Source of the DNA: Emydura subglobosa
Lineage: Eukaryota; Chordata; Testudines; Chelidae
DNA: 64,000 nucleotides
Assembly (NCBI GenBank): GCA_007922225.1
Contig: ML680053.1
Location: 21,326,379 to 21,390,378, forward strand
Direction of reading: 5' to 3'
This document shows, piece by piece, positions 11,808 to 22,943 of the stretch (its first letter is position 1; every line of letters begins with the position of its first letter). Both the position numbers and the translations under genes were made by a program. The notes beneath the pieces were generated by a model. The model did no database searches. It was not told where the DNA came from and worked only from the letters and a program-made list of their open reading frames with translations.

Positions 11808-11971
11808 ACTAAAAATAGTAGTGTAGTAGCAGTAGCACAGGAGCAGCAGCTGTGCGGTGTGGGTTAGCCACTCCAGGTATTTATCCACAGGATTCAGGTG
11901 AGTTTGTACCTCGTCTGGCTAACCCGTGCCGCGGCTCTCTGCGTTTCAGTAGTTATACTACTATTTTTAGC
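11808..11971. repeat. MITE-like palindrome, probably PIF/Harbinger-derived
   Basis: The arms CACTAAAAATAGTAGTGTAG (11808-11827) and TATACTACTATTTTTAG (11954-11970) are inverted copies. Inner segments TGTGGGTTAGCCACTCC and TGGCTAACCCGTGCCGCGGC also pair, so the 164-bp unit can fold into a long hairpin. The sequence continues to about 12058 with a segment ending TTGGAGTGTAGATGTAGCC that looks like the outer end of the same family. No matching outer left end or target duplication was found, so the copy is truncated. Confidence 0.65.
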
Positions 11972-12274
11972 TTGCTAAATCAGAAAGCTAGTACAAGTAA
12001 GTCTACATGAGCAGAGATTCACACTTCTAGCTTGGAGTGTAGATGTAGCCTTTGTAGCCCATTCTTTTACTTATTCTCACAATGTACTTCATTTACCTTC
12101 ACTGTATTTTACACACACAAAGGATATAATGCTGGACTTAAAGACTCTAGCTTTTAAGCATGTGTTAAAAAATGTACTCATTTTTTAGTAATGTACGTGG
12201 CCAAAGTTGATGCATACATATTACTGAGGTTAGTATTCTGTTCCTTCTTGTTGAATATGTTGCTTTCCTCTTAG

Positions 12275-12394
12275 CTTTTAGCTTTAACTATCCAGCATGA
12301 AAAACCGGATTTGGAAGAACAGAAGACAAAACTGTTGCAACAGGAAGAGGATAAGAAGATTCAATTAGCTAAACTTGAGGAATCTCTTTTGGAG
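12275..12394 (+). CDS. DYNC2H1: DYNC2H1 exon: buttress coiled coil, first half
   Basis: Forty codons in phase 0: LLALTIQHEKPDLEEQKTKL then a charged helix KLLQQEEDKKIQLAKLEESL ending LE. The heptad-like, Glu/Lys-rich pattern is the ascending helix of the buttress (strut), the coiled coil that projects from AAA5 and contacts the stalk. The acceptor is TTTCCTCTTAG and the donor GAG/gtaaaa. Confidence 0.96.
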
Positions 12395-14653
12395 GTAAAA
12401 TAAATATGTCTTACAATTGTCAGATTAATCTAGTAGAGCTAATATTGATATCTGTTTAAATGCGTGATACTAAAATTGTTAATAGCTATAATGAGCTTAA
12501 CAATTTGTTTGGAAGGTTGGGTAAATTGTAGTATTTCAGGACGTTCAAGATTTTCACAGCCACATTAGGAATAAAAGCAACTGTCCAGTTAGTGCTTGAA
12601 TTGTGGAACTTGATGCAGGAGAGGTTGATATGTCATGCTACCGGTTCTTACTGCAGTGGGTTGAAAAAAGGAAAATGTTTATTTTGTTTTATTTGTTTAT
12701 TTATTTACAAAATAGGAATTGTACTATTTCTTTTTCGTTTATTTTGAGTGATGAAAAATTGCCATATTTTTGGTCTGGGGCCAAATATATGTTGAAATGG
12801 AAGAAATTAAAAAAAAAATCCAGTAGGATGTAAAAAGCCTGAGCCATGTGTTACGTTTCTGCCTTCTTACGCATATTTTGTATTTATTCTCAAGATCTCA
12901 GAAAATTAAAATATGAAAATGAATTTGGAAAATATTATTCTCACTTTTAATACTCTACCATTAGTACAGAGGTACTCATTGCCTATGAAACATATTTCTC
13001 TTTTCAGTTCTGTTTTCCTTCTGTTATTTTGAAGTTGGTTCTGTTGGACTTTTATCCTAATGAAAGGAAAAATGATCTGACTCCAATAGAGGAACTTCAA
13101 AGGAAGTAGAGGAACATCCTGTAGAGGAATTTCAAAGGAAGAGGATTAAGTTTCAGCACAATTGATGCATTTGTGAAAATAGCCAACAATTTATTTGAAA
13201 CAGTGCAACTGTCTTTTTTGTGTTTAATAAACCTTATTAGGTGTAGTACATTTTAGAAAACAGTGAGTTTTGTTTTCTGTCTCTCTTCAGCCATAAAGAC
13301 TTTGTGAAGACTGTGAGTAACTGTTTACCATTAGGAGCAAGCGGATCACAATCTGGTCATATTGCCTTTTAGTGTACAAGTCTTGCTCACTATGGGCCTG
13401 CTCCACTGCCCATTAAAATCAAAGGAATCTTTATGTTGCTTTTAATAGACATTGGATTGGGCGTTCTGTATTCTGCACCATTAATTCAATAGAGGCTTTT
13501 CCGTTGGCTTCAGTGAGAGTAGAATCATGCTGTCTATGCACTAGTTTTAAGTTCTACTAATTCTGTTACATCCTTATATTCTTTGGTATTCTCTTGATGT
13601 ATTGTTAGAGCTGTTGATAGATTTGAGGAAAGCCTCCTAATAATTATTATTTCATGAGAATAATTCTATGTAAATTTTTAAGTGAATGAAAGCCTTTTAC
13701 AAAGCAGTTTGGGAAAAAAAGATTTAAAATGTAGATAAGTAGCAGAACCTATTAATTAATTACTTTTTAAATAGTGCCATTACATGCAGTCAACCTTTCA
13801 AAAAGACATAGGAATGAAAACATTGATAAGTTGACTATGTCCTTGCAAGTCAGCAATATTTCTTATTGAAATTTTCTACGGAGGTTAAATACTAACATAA
13901 TTACAGTAGTTGCAGGTATATTGCAAGCTGTTAATCAGCTAATTTCAGAAGGGAAGTTAGAACCTTAGAGCAAGTAGAGCACTTGTTCTGTGGTGAGGGC
14001 TGATTTATGCTTTCAGGTGGAGACCAGGAGAATGGAGTAAAAGTTAACTGGCAAAAGGCAAATTTAGCAGTATTGTCTGACTAGAGAGTATGCAGAAGTA
14101 GTGAAATTAAATAGTGCATTTACAGATAATTAGATGTTTTAAAAAAGTAATTAATATCCTTCCACTGTCCATTTACTTACCTCTGTAAATAGGAAAGGGG
14201 GATCAGGTTATGAATTTGCTAGTTAGATTTTGCAACTAAAAACTAACAAACTCAGTTTGCCAATTGGATAAGTTTTAGTAGAATAACCCCTTTTTATTCA
14301 GTCCAGGGAGTGTTAACTTATTATTTTTAAAGCTGGGCTTTTTTCAGGTCAAGTTTTAACTTGAATGATATTTCTCAAATCAGGACACTTGCTTATTCTT
14401 AATAGAATAGAAGGGGAAATACAATCTTTGAAATGAAATCTATCCACTTTTTCTGTTCACCGTGGGATGGCGAAGAGTCTTTTCTGCATAGCAGTTGTTC
14501 TTAGGATTCTGCAACTTCTTGTTGGGTTCAGTCAATTCTCTTGAGCACATGGTGACCTCAGTTTATATATTAGAATTTATGGGTTCTTTGGAGGGGCCTA
14601 TCCCTCTATTCCTATGGGACACATGCCATGTGGGTGTTCAGATTTCAGCTCTC
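12395..14653 (+). other. Intron, no gene seen
   Basis: AT-rich intron sequence (first 2.3 kb of an 8.3 kb intron). A small repeat of the phrase AGAGGAA.TTCAAAGGAAG occurs at about 13088-13142, a local duplication. No coding content was recognised. Confidence 0.35.
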
Positions 14654-14656
14654 TTA

Positions 14657-15201
14657 GGGTATGTCTATGCTGCAACGTAAGCCCAGGGTTCAAACTCAGG
14701 TTCATGTCTAACCCCCTTCCATCTACATACAAATCGTGCTAACCCAAGACTCAGGCCTGAGGTCCCAGGACCCCACAAGAGTGGAGGGTCTGAGCCTGAG
14801 TCAAGCTGGGACCCAGGGTTTAAGCTCTATTGTTTTGCAGTGTAGATGCAGCATCACTGGACTTGTGCTCTGGGAGTCTGCCAAAAGTATTCAACAATCT
14901 CATACTCCAACTTTCTTTGTCCTGTGAACAGTCATATTTTCCCACACTGCACCACAAACAAAGAGCTAGAGCGGCCACATCTTAGGAGGACATTAGGAAG
15001 TCTGGGTTATGGGTGGTTGGAGTTTGGCTTGCATAATGCAGTGTAAGGTGCTGGATCCCCAGGTTTGGACCCAGGGTTCAACAATTCCTAACGCGGGGTT
15101 GTAAACGAATGTAGATACTAAAGCCCTTGGCTAATAAATGTTAAGATCTGCTAACTTGAGTTCTCCTAACCCTGGACTTACGTTGCAGTGTAGACATACC
15201 C
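14657..15201. mobile_element. PIF/Harbinger-like MITE, 545 bp, TTA target duplication
   Basis: The left end begins GGGTATGTCTATGCTGCAAC and continues GTAAGCCCAGGGTT; the right end is the reverse complement with few differences, finishing TGCAGTGTAGACATACCC. The inverted repeats are about 34 bp. TTA flanks both sides (14654-14656 and 15202-15204), fitting the 3-bp TWA duplications of PIF/Harbinger transposases. The interior repeats CAGGCCTGAG/CTGAGCCTGAG-like motifs and has no transposase frame. Confidence 0.85.
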
Positions 15202-15354
15202 TTAGTTTTTCTGCTGTTTCCATTGGTATCCAATAGATGGTGATGGGATATGACAAAATTCTTCAATCCTTTCTAATCGGTGGGTTTTTAAGTTTGATTC
15301 ATTTCAAAGATTGAGAATATATCAGTATACCATGATTCCATTAGTACTTTTTAG

Positions 15355-17617
15355 TTAAACAGAAATTAAAAGGAACAGTCACAAGAGTGAAATGCCTGCA
15401 AGCTTCAGGGAAGCCTTTTAAAAACCCTATAATGGAGGCTTAAACTATATGTATATGCCAAATAAAAAAAACAGTAAGAGGACAGAAAAATGCAACCATG
15501 GCTTAACAACAGAGTAAAAGAGGTGGTTTGAAACAAAAAGACATCTTTTAAAAATTGGAAGTCCGATTCAACTGAAGAAAATAGAAAGGAACGTAAACTC
15601 TAGCACGTCATGTGTAAAAGTATAATTAGGCAAGCCAAAAAAGAATTTGGAGGGCATCTAGCAAAAGACACAAAAAACAACTGAATTTGTTGTTAAAGTA
15701 CATCAAAAGCAGGAAGCTTGCCAAACGGTCAGTGGAGCCAGATCTAGGTGCTAAAGGAGCACCCAAGGAAGATAAGGCTATTGCAGAGACACTAAATGAA
15801 TTCTTATGCATCGGTGTTCACTGCAGAGGAAGTGAGGGAGATTCCCACACCTGAGTCATTCTTTTTAGGTGACAGATTTGAAGAACTGTCCCAGATTGAG
15901 TTGTCAATAGAGGAGGTTTTGGAACAGATTGATAAACTGTAATATGTCATTAGGACCAGATAATATTCTGAAGGAACTCAGATGTGAAATTGTAGAGCTA
16001 CTAACTGTGGTATGTAATCTATTGTGTAAATCAGCTTCTGTACTGGTTGACTGGCAGATAGCTAATGTGATGCCAAATTTTAAAAAAGGCTCCCATGGTT
16101 ATCTTGGCAATTACAGGCGGATAAGCCTAACTTCAGTACCAGGCAGATTGGTTAAAATTATAGTAAAGGACAGAATTGTCAGATACATAGATGAACACAA
16201 TATGTTGGGGAAGAGTCAACACAGCTTTGCAAAGGGAAATCATGCTTCACCAATCTACTAGAATTCTTTGGGGGATCAACAATGTGCCCAAGGGTGATCC
16301 AGTGGATATAATGTGATTGGACTTTCAGAAACCCTTTGACAAGGTCCCTCACCAAAGGCTCTTAAGCAAAGTAGGCAGCTTTGGGAGAAGGAAAATCCTC
16401 TCATTGATCAGTAACAGGTGAAAAGATAGGAAACAAAGGATAGGAATAAGTGGTCAGTTTTCACCGTGGACAGGTAAATGCGTGTGTGGGGGGGTACTCC
16501 AAGGATTTGTATTAGGACCAATGCTGCTCAGCATATTCATAAATGATCTGGAAAAGAGGCTGAACAGTGAGGTGGGAAAGTTTGCAAACAATACAAAATA
16601 CTCAAGACAGTTAAGTCCAAAGCTGATTGTGAAAAGTTATAAACAGATCTCACAAAACTGGGTGACTGGGGAAAAAAATGGCAGTTGAAATTCATTGTTA
16701 ATATATACACAGTAATGCAAACTGGAAAACATAATCTCAACTATATATACAAAATGATGGTGTCTAAATTAGCTGTTACTACTCAAGAAAGAGATCTTGG
16801 AGTCATTATGGATAGTTCTCTGAATACATCCGCTCAGTGTGCAGTGCCAGTCAAAAAGGCTAAAAGAATGTTAGAACCATTGGGAAAGGGATAGATAATA
16901 CAACATAAAATATCATCATGCCACTATATAAATCCATGGTACGCCCACACCTTGAATACTGCATGCACTTCTGGCCACCACATCTCAAAAAAGATATATT
17001 AGAATTAGAAAAGGTACAGACAAGGACAACAAAAAATGATTAAGGGTATGGAATAGCTTCCGTATGAGTAGAGATTAAAAAGATAGGCACTGTTCAGTTT
17101 AGAAAAGAGGTGACTGAGGGGGAATATGATAATCATGAATTATTACAAAATAATATCATGAAATCTATAAAATCATGAAAGTGAATAGGGAGGAATTATT
17201 TGCCATTTCATGTAACAGAAGAACCAGAGGTCACGCAATGGCATTAATAAGCAGCAGGTTTAAAACAAAGATAAGGAATTACTTCTTCACACAACAAACA
17301 ATTAACATGTGGAACTTGTTGTCCGGAGATTTTGTGAAGGCCAAAAATTCAAAAAAGAATTAAATAAGTTCCTGGAGAATAGGTCCATCAATGACTATTA
17401 GCCATTGTCAGGGATGCAACCCAGTGCTCTGCAATGCAACCTAAACCTCTGACTACCAGAAGCTGGGATTGGATGACAGGGGATGTATCACTCAATAATT
17501 GTCTTGTTCTGTTCATTCCATCTGAAGCATCTGGCACCTGCCACTGTCAGAAGATAGTAGATGAACCATTGGTCTGACCCAGTATGGTCATTTTTATATT
17601 TGTATGTATTTCCAGCC
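15355..17617 (+). mobile_element. CR1 LINE, 5'-truncated, dead (family A)
   Basis: The longest CR1 in the window, about 2.3 kb in the gene's sense direction. It holds the RT N-terminal fingers/palm (15929-16261: ANVMPNFKKGSHGYLGNYRR, then ISLTSVPGRLVKIIV), a second RT block (16482-16688) and the C-terminal region (16685-17363), in several frames with stops between. The catalytic box that is F-A-D-D in active CR1 reads FANN at 16581-16592, so both metal-binding aspartates are lost. The tail GACCCAGTATGGTCATTTTTAT matches the copy at 1420-2262. The 5' edge is approximate. Confidence 0.92.
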
Positions 17618-18335
17618 AAAGTTAATGGCCACCAGTTGTGAGAGCTGAAGTATTATTATAATCTTTCTTTGACTGTCCCCCAAGCCCTTTAGAGATTATT
17701 GTCAATTTTGTGCATAATAAATTAAATCAGCATAATTATGACAATTGGCAGCTGCAGCTCTGTATAGCAGGGAAGGGTGGGAGGATTTGCTGCTGAATTT
17801 TGTCCTTTCCGGGAAGTGGATTCCCCCATGCAGTCCCAGAATCCCACTCAAGTGTGTGTTACAGCATGTAACCACACCCTTTGAAATGAGAACTGTTGGA
17901 GTTGGAAGGGCTTCATAATAAATCATATATTCCAAACCCATTCCTTTTTTTTTTCTAAGATTCAATTTAGACCATCTTCAAGGTGTTCTTTAGAGTTCAA
18001 TGGGGGCAGGGGGTATGTCTTCCTATATGTTTGTGCAGTGCCAAATACAACTAAGTCCTTTTGCTGATTGGGATCTCTGATGCTATCATAACGCAAGTAA
18101 ATCATAATTTAAAGATTTCTAGTAACTGCTTCCACCACCTCTTTTTTTAATGGTAGTTCCTTTTCCTAATTCATTGCAATATAGCATGGGTACAGATAGG
18201 CAATGGTAGTCTCCATAAGAGTATATAGGAGAAATAAAATCTAAGTCAAGACTGATATAAGCGGAATAGCATGTTCGTTGTTTGGAAGACATCTACCAGT
18301 TTGTTCTATCTCTCTAGATCAGGTACTTATATGGC
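17618..18335 (+). other. Intron, no gene seen
   Basis: Sequence with a T run at 17946-17955. No recognisable gene or repeat. Confidence 0.35.
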
Positions 18336-18339
18336 TCCA

Positions 18340-18510
18340 TCACCACAATATCTGAGCACCTTGCAACTTTAATGTATTTATACTCACAGCATCCATGGGA
18401 AGAGGGAAATACTATTATCCCATTTTGCACATAGGAAACCGAGACACATTAAATATAGGTACTTTGTGGAGGACCAGGGATTTGAACCTGAGTCTACCAA
18501 ACCATAACCA
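18340..18510 (-). mobile_element. MIR-like SINE, antisense
   Basis: The + strand carries ATTATCCCATTTTGCACATA, GGAAACCGAGACACATTAAA and CAGGGATTTGAACCTGAG in the order expected of an antisense MIR element (ATTATCCCCATTTTACAGATG, GGAAACTGAGGC, GGATT.GAACC). It is diverged and lacks clear ends. Confidence 0.65.
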
Positions 18511-20656
18511 CAGAATGATCCTTCCTCTCCTATTCTATCACTTCTTACCAATTCTATCAGTATTTACCAATCTTTTATATAATGTCTGTCCCTATGAAGA
18601 AACATGGATATTCCTTAGTCATAACATCTGTAATCTGCCTACCGATGGGATCTGTCTCCTCTGCAGGGAGCTTTGGGGCAGTCCACTGTTATGAGTAGGA
18701 GACATTAGGACTCAGCCCTGCCTCCGTGTTTCCACTCACCAAAAGATCTTTCCCCATATCATCATTGTCAGTGTTCTTTTGCTTATTACTTTAAATGTTT
18801 ACTGTAATAAAGATTTCAAGCATTAGCAACTGTCTATCTCTTTTCCTTCATTTAGCTCTTCCTACTGCTCCTCTGATTCAGCCAAGACTACTGGAAGATA
18901 GAGGTGGCATTCTTTAGGGCACTCTGGTGCAGTACCTCCCTGCTTGTCTCTCTTCTCCCTTTCATGGTTCAGTAGCCTAAGAAACACAGAAACAAGTGAG
19001 GTTAACTTAGCAGACTCAGTGGAGGATGGACTGTGCCTTGCCAGCTGTCAGCAATTATCCCTGGAAATGGGTGCTATTATCCCTTGAAAAGTAGGCTGCC
19101 ATCTTGGCAATCTACCCATTCTGTCACAATGAATTACAAGAAATCTGTGGGGAAACCGCATTGATCTTGTTTTCAGACCTGGTGTCTGTGAAAGGCGTGT
19201 CTGAGGGAGATACTCCCAAGAGTCTCAAATTGGGTCAATGCGGGGAAGAGAACTTGCTCACTCTTGGAAGTCAAAAAAGAGAAAGGAAAAAGCTTAGGAA
19301 GTTCTGCAAAGCTTCCCCCACTCCTCCTCCAGCTTCTCAGTGGAAGAAGGAGAACTTTTTCAGTCTGATCAAGAGCAGGCAGCACAGGTGAACCAGTAAA
19401 AATAACTGCCAACAAATACAAAAAAGTGGTGGCTGCAATAGAGAATCATCCATGAAAGGAGGAATCGGCAGATGAATCAGGGGCCCATTGAATGCCCAAG
19501 CAGAGACAGCATTCCCTCTCTATCTGTCTTTTGAGAGTGTCATAAGGGAGAAACCCAGACAAAGAAAAACATCTGAGCAAGCAGGCTCTGAAGTTCTGTA
19601 AGATTCAGGAATAGAAGGATACAATCCAGGCTCTGCTTAAGGCCAACAGGACCATTGCGTCCTTAGCAATAGATATGGTCATTCCCTCTGAGGGCGAACT
19701 TTTTTCTGCAAAGACCAATTGACAGAAAGTTAGAGAGGAGAGATTTCAAAACTGCCCTCAGTACATTGCTTGTCACTATTTGATTTGCAAGGATCACTCT
19801 GTCCTGTCTTAAAGAATGCCACACATTCATCTGACCACTAGGAATCTAACTTCTCATCAGAAGGTGGATTTGGGAAAATGTTATTCCCAGGAAAGAAATC
19901 ATCTGCTATTTTTTCCCACTTAAATAATAGTGCTGGATTCAAACTTTTCATATACCTTACTAGATTAACCTGAACTAAAAATAAATGTACAAGAAAATTC
20001 AGGAAACAAAATTATGGAGCAGTGCCTGGGATTTCAGAGGAGCTCTGATTGCATAATTGGGATATTTTTAGTTGCCAGTAAATCACAGTAGTTGCAGTTG
20101 GGGGAGAGAGGGAGTAAGTCTTACAGAGGATGACACTTGAGTTTCTTTAGAGAGAGTGAGTGGTAGGTAGAAACTTCCTTGGAATCTGCAAGGTTATAAA
20201 AACCAGTCAACTACTGTTGAAATGGTAAAAGAAATGCTATAGAAAGAAAGAAAGAAAGAAAAATAATTTCTGCATCTGAGTCTTAGATCTGCCTTGTAGG
20301 GGGAAGTGGATAAGACTCTAGCTACAAGACAGTCTTTTTCTATGAGCCCAACAAAAGTTAGCAAGTCCAAACTGGGCTTTCTGGAATTTTTGTAGTTTGT
20401 TCATATGTTTTATTTTTCTTGCTGCACCAACATAACACTTCAGTGTTCAGGCTGACTATCTTATTTCCAGTATTCTTTTTATCCATTCCAAGACTAACAA
20501 ACATGTTAGGGGCACCTAAAAGGTAAAAGTAACTTCTCTCTCAAATAAATTCTGGTACTGGCATCAGCATCCTATTCCATTATACACTACACAATTTCCT
20601 GAAATGTAAACTTATGAGTTAGCTTATTACTCAAAAGTTCATTTTAATTTTTTCAG
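18511..20656 (+). other. Intron, no gene seen; (GAAA)n at 20240-20262
   Basis: About 2.1 kb of intron. A GAAA microsatellite lies at about 20240-20262 and a purine-rich patch near 20100-20160. Open frames at 18395-18694 and 19104-19391 have no recognisable domain and show no splice or start context; I do not call them genes. The stretch ends with the pyrimidine-rich acceptor TTTTTTCAG. Confidence 0.4.
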
Positions 20657-20791
20657 ACTCTTGCAACATCACAGGGCAACCTACTTGAAAATAAGGATCT
20701 GATTGAATCTCTGAATCAGACCAAAGCAAGTAGTGCACTCATCCAAGAATCACTTGCCGAGTCTCACAGACTTCAGATTTCTCTTGATCAG
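20657..20791 (+). CDS. DYNC2H1: DYNC2H1 exon: buttress coiled coil, second half
   Basis: Forty-five codons in phase 0, TLATSQGNLLENKDLIESLN through SALIQESLAESHRLQI to SLDQ. It encodes the turn and descending helix of the AAA5 buttress: GNLLENKDLIESL aligns with the G.ILDDD.II..L turn of dynein 1. Acceptor TTTTTTCAG, donor CAG/gtaatg. Confidence 0.96.
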
Positions 20792-21691
20792 GTAATGGCT
20801 TTTCTTAAAATGTTTCTTTGTATTATTTTTTCAGTGTCAGAAATAACATTATTGCTCCTTTGTAATCCTGTTGATGTCCATAGACCAGCTGTGCAATATA
20901 TAAGGATTCTCCTACCTACCTTATTTTCCACTTCAGTTGGTTGGTTGTTATTTTTTTACTTTTATACTGGCTATTTTGATATATGTCTCAGACTAAAATG
21001 AGAGCACTTACTGTGCCTGATGTTTAAGAATATATATGAAAAAAATCAGAGGTGAAATCCTGGTCCCACTGAAGTCAATGGGAAATTTGTCTTTGAAATG
21101 GAGCCATGATTTCATGCATTCATTAACGTGTATGGGTAGTGCTGCAACTGCTTCTTTTTCTGAAGTAAGGGATATTTTGAGATATACAAGCACAGAAAGC
21201 ATTTTTAATTATTACACTTCACATGTTTTACATTTCTTGAATGAATATATAACTGGAACAATCTTTTAAAAATATAAATGGTTAAAAAAAAAGAATAGAA
21301 AAATAATTTTGATATGTTCTATGCCAAATTTCAACCTGGAACAAATGTAAAGGAATGGATTATATGCTCTAAAATTCAGGATTTATAATAAGAATACTGT
21401 AAATTAAAACATTAGGGCTTATTATAGGAGTACTAACATAATTTTAATTCCAGAAGCACAAATGAACATGTTTAATTCATATTTTTATGTGGATCAATTT
21501 TTTAGTGTAGTAGAGTTTAAATTATTTTAGAAACTAAAATATCTGTGATTTTAATGTGATTTGTTATGGCATATTCTGAAATTGTAGAATGCATCTGAGT
21601 GGTTTTTCATTAGGTTGAACAAGCATTTATTCAGTGTCCCTTAGATGGCAGTAGAGTACTGATCCTGAGTATTTTTTTTTTTTATCCACAG
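20792..21691 (+). other. Intron, short palindromic repeat fragment
   Basis: No gene. Around 21045-21085 the phrase GAAATCCTGGTCCCACTGAA and GTCAATGGGA belongs to a short, diverged repeat type common in sauropsid introns. It ends with a T run and ATCCACAG. Confidence 0.4.
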
Positions 21692-21835
21692 GAGAGGGAT
21701 GCCTATCTTCCTCTAGCTGAGAGTGCCAGCAAGATGTACTTTATTATCTCTGACTTGTCCAAAATTAATAACATGTACCGTTTTAGTTTGGCTGCTTTCC
21801 TGCGGCTTTTCCAGAGGGCTCTGCAAAGCAAGCAG
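21692..21835 (+). CDS. DYNC2H1: DYNC2H1 exon: buttress to AAA6 linker
   Basis: Forty-eight codons in phase 0 at both ends: ERDAYLPLAESASKMYFIIS, DLSKINNMYRFSLAAFLRLF, QRALQSKQ. YLPL...AS..YF...L..IN..Y.FSL..FL.LF is strongly conserved in all dynein heavy chains between the buttress and AAA6. The acceptor is a 12-T run then ATCCACAG and the donor CAG/gtatgt. The open frame continues into the intron by chance. Confidence 0.97.
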
Positions 21836-22943
21836 GTATGTCCTGTTGTCTTGCAGCTACGAATGCAGGAAAAGGATCAATATGCTTGTGGTTTTGAAAA
21901 ATGTATAAGTGCTCTAATTGTTTTAAAAGAATAACACACCAGTAATGTAGATGTTGTACCGCTGCACATTATACATTCCAAATATATATATATTTACTTT
22001 TAGTATGTAGGAGTCCTTGCTGCAGCATGTCAAAAACAAATAACATCCATTCTTCTTTGAGTAGTGTCCCTGCAGGTGCCCGACTTCAGGTGCACCTACC
22101 CCTTGTGCCTTTGATCAGAGATTTTTGGTAGCTGTGCCCCTTTGGCCTGTGCGTGCGCCCCACATACCGTTGTGCTCCGCACCACCTTTGGCCTGATACA
22201 TAGTCAACTGTGTGGTTGTTCAGCAGTTAGTTACTTGAAACAATTCCCCTTTTCTTTTTCCTTTCACTTATATATAAAAATATTTTTTCATAGAATTAGG
22301 TAATTTTTAACCACTTTCCTCTTTTAGGGGTCATTTTTCATTATTTTGCTCAGGAATGCTGGGACTGCCTGGGACTCAAGAGGTGCCTCTCTTGCTGGGA
22401 AGCTATTCTGATCAGTGGTGAAGCATTCCCAGGGCCTCTGCAGTTTGGGTGATATTCATATACCCAAAATCTATACTTCCTTCAAGGGAAGACCCTGGAA
22501 AAATAGAGAGATCAAGTTGAAACTCCTGATGATAGAGCAAGCTCTATTACCAGGCTCAGATTCAGGGGCGGAGGACACCCCTATGTATAGACCTCCCAGT
22601 ACTGCTAGTGCCTTATCCACATCAAAATCTCAGTCATCAGAGATTTCCAGACACATAGGCGGTACTGAGGCACTGAATACATCTGTGGTATTAAAGTCCT
22701 CAGCCTAGGTACCCTCAACATCTGCTTCTAAGCAGAAGGAGGTAAGGAGTAAATCACCAAAAATAGTTCAGTCACTGATGCACAAGAAGGCTTCAGGTTT
22801 GAAGTGGAATTCCGTGTAGGCTCCGAGTGACGCCAGTACTTCAAAGGCAAGGAGGAGCCAGTTGTCTAAGGCAAACTTGGTACTGATTTTGGGTGTCCAT
22901 ACCCAAAGTGGCAGAGACACTGCTCAGAAGAGTTCTAAGCATG

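Noticed and set aside
19104..19421. Overlapping frames on both strands as a possible exon
   Set aside because: The DYNC2H1 protein is continuous from the exon ending at 12394 to the one at 20657, leaving no room for an extra exon, and no domain is visible.
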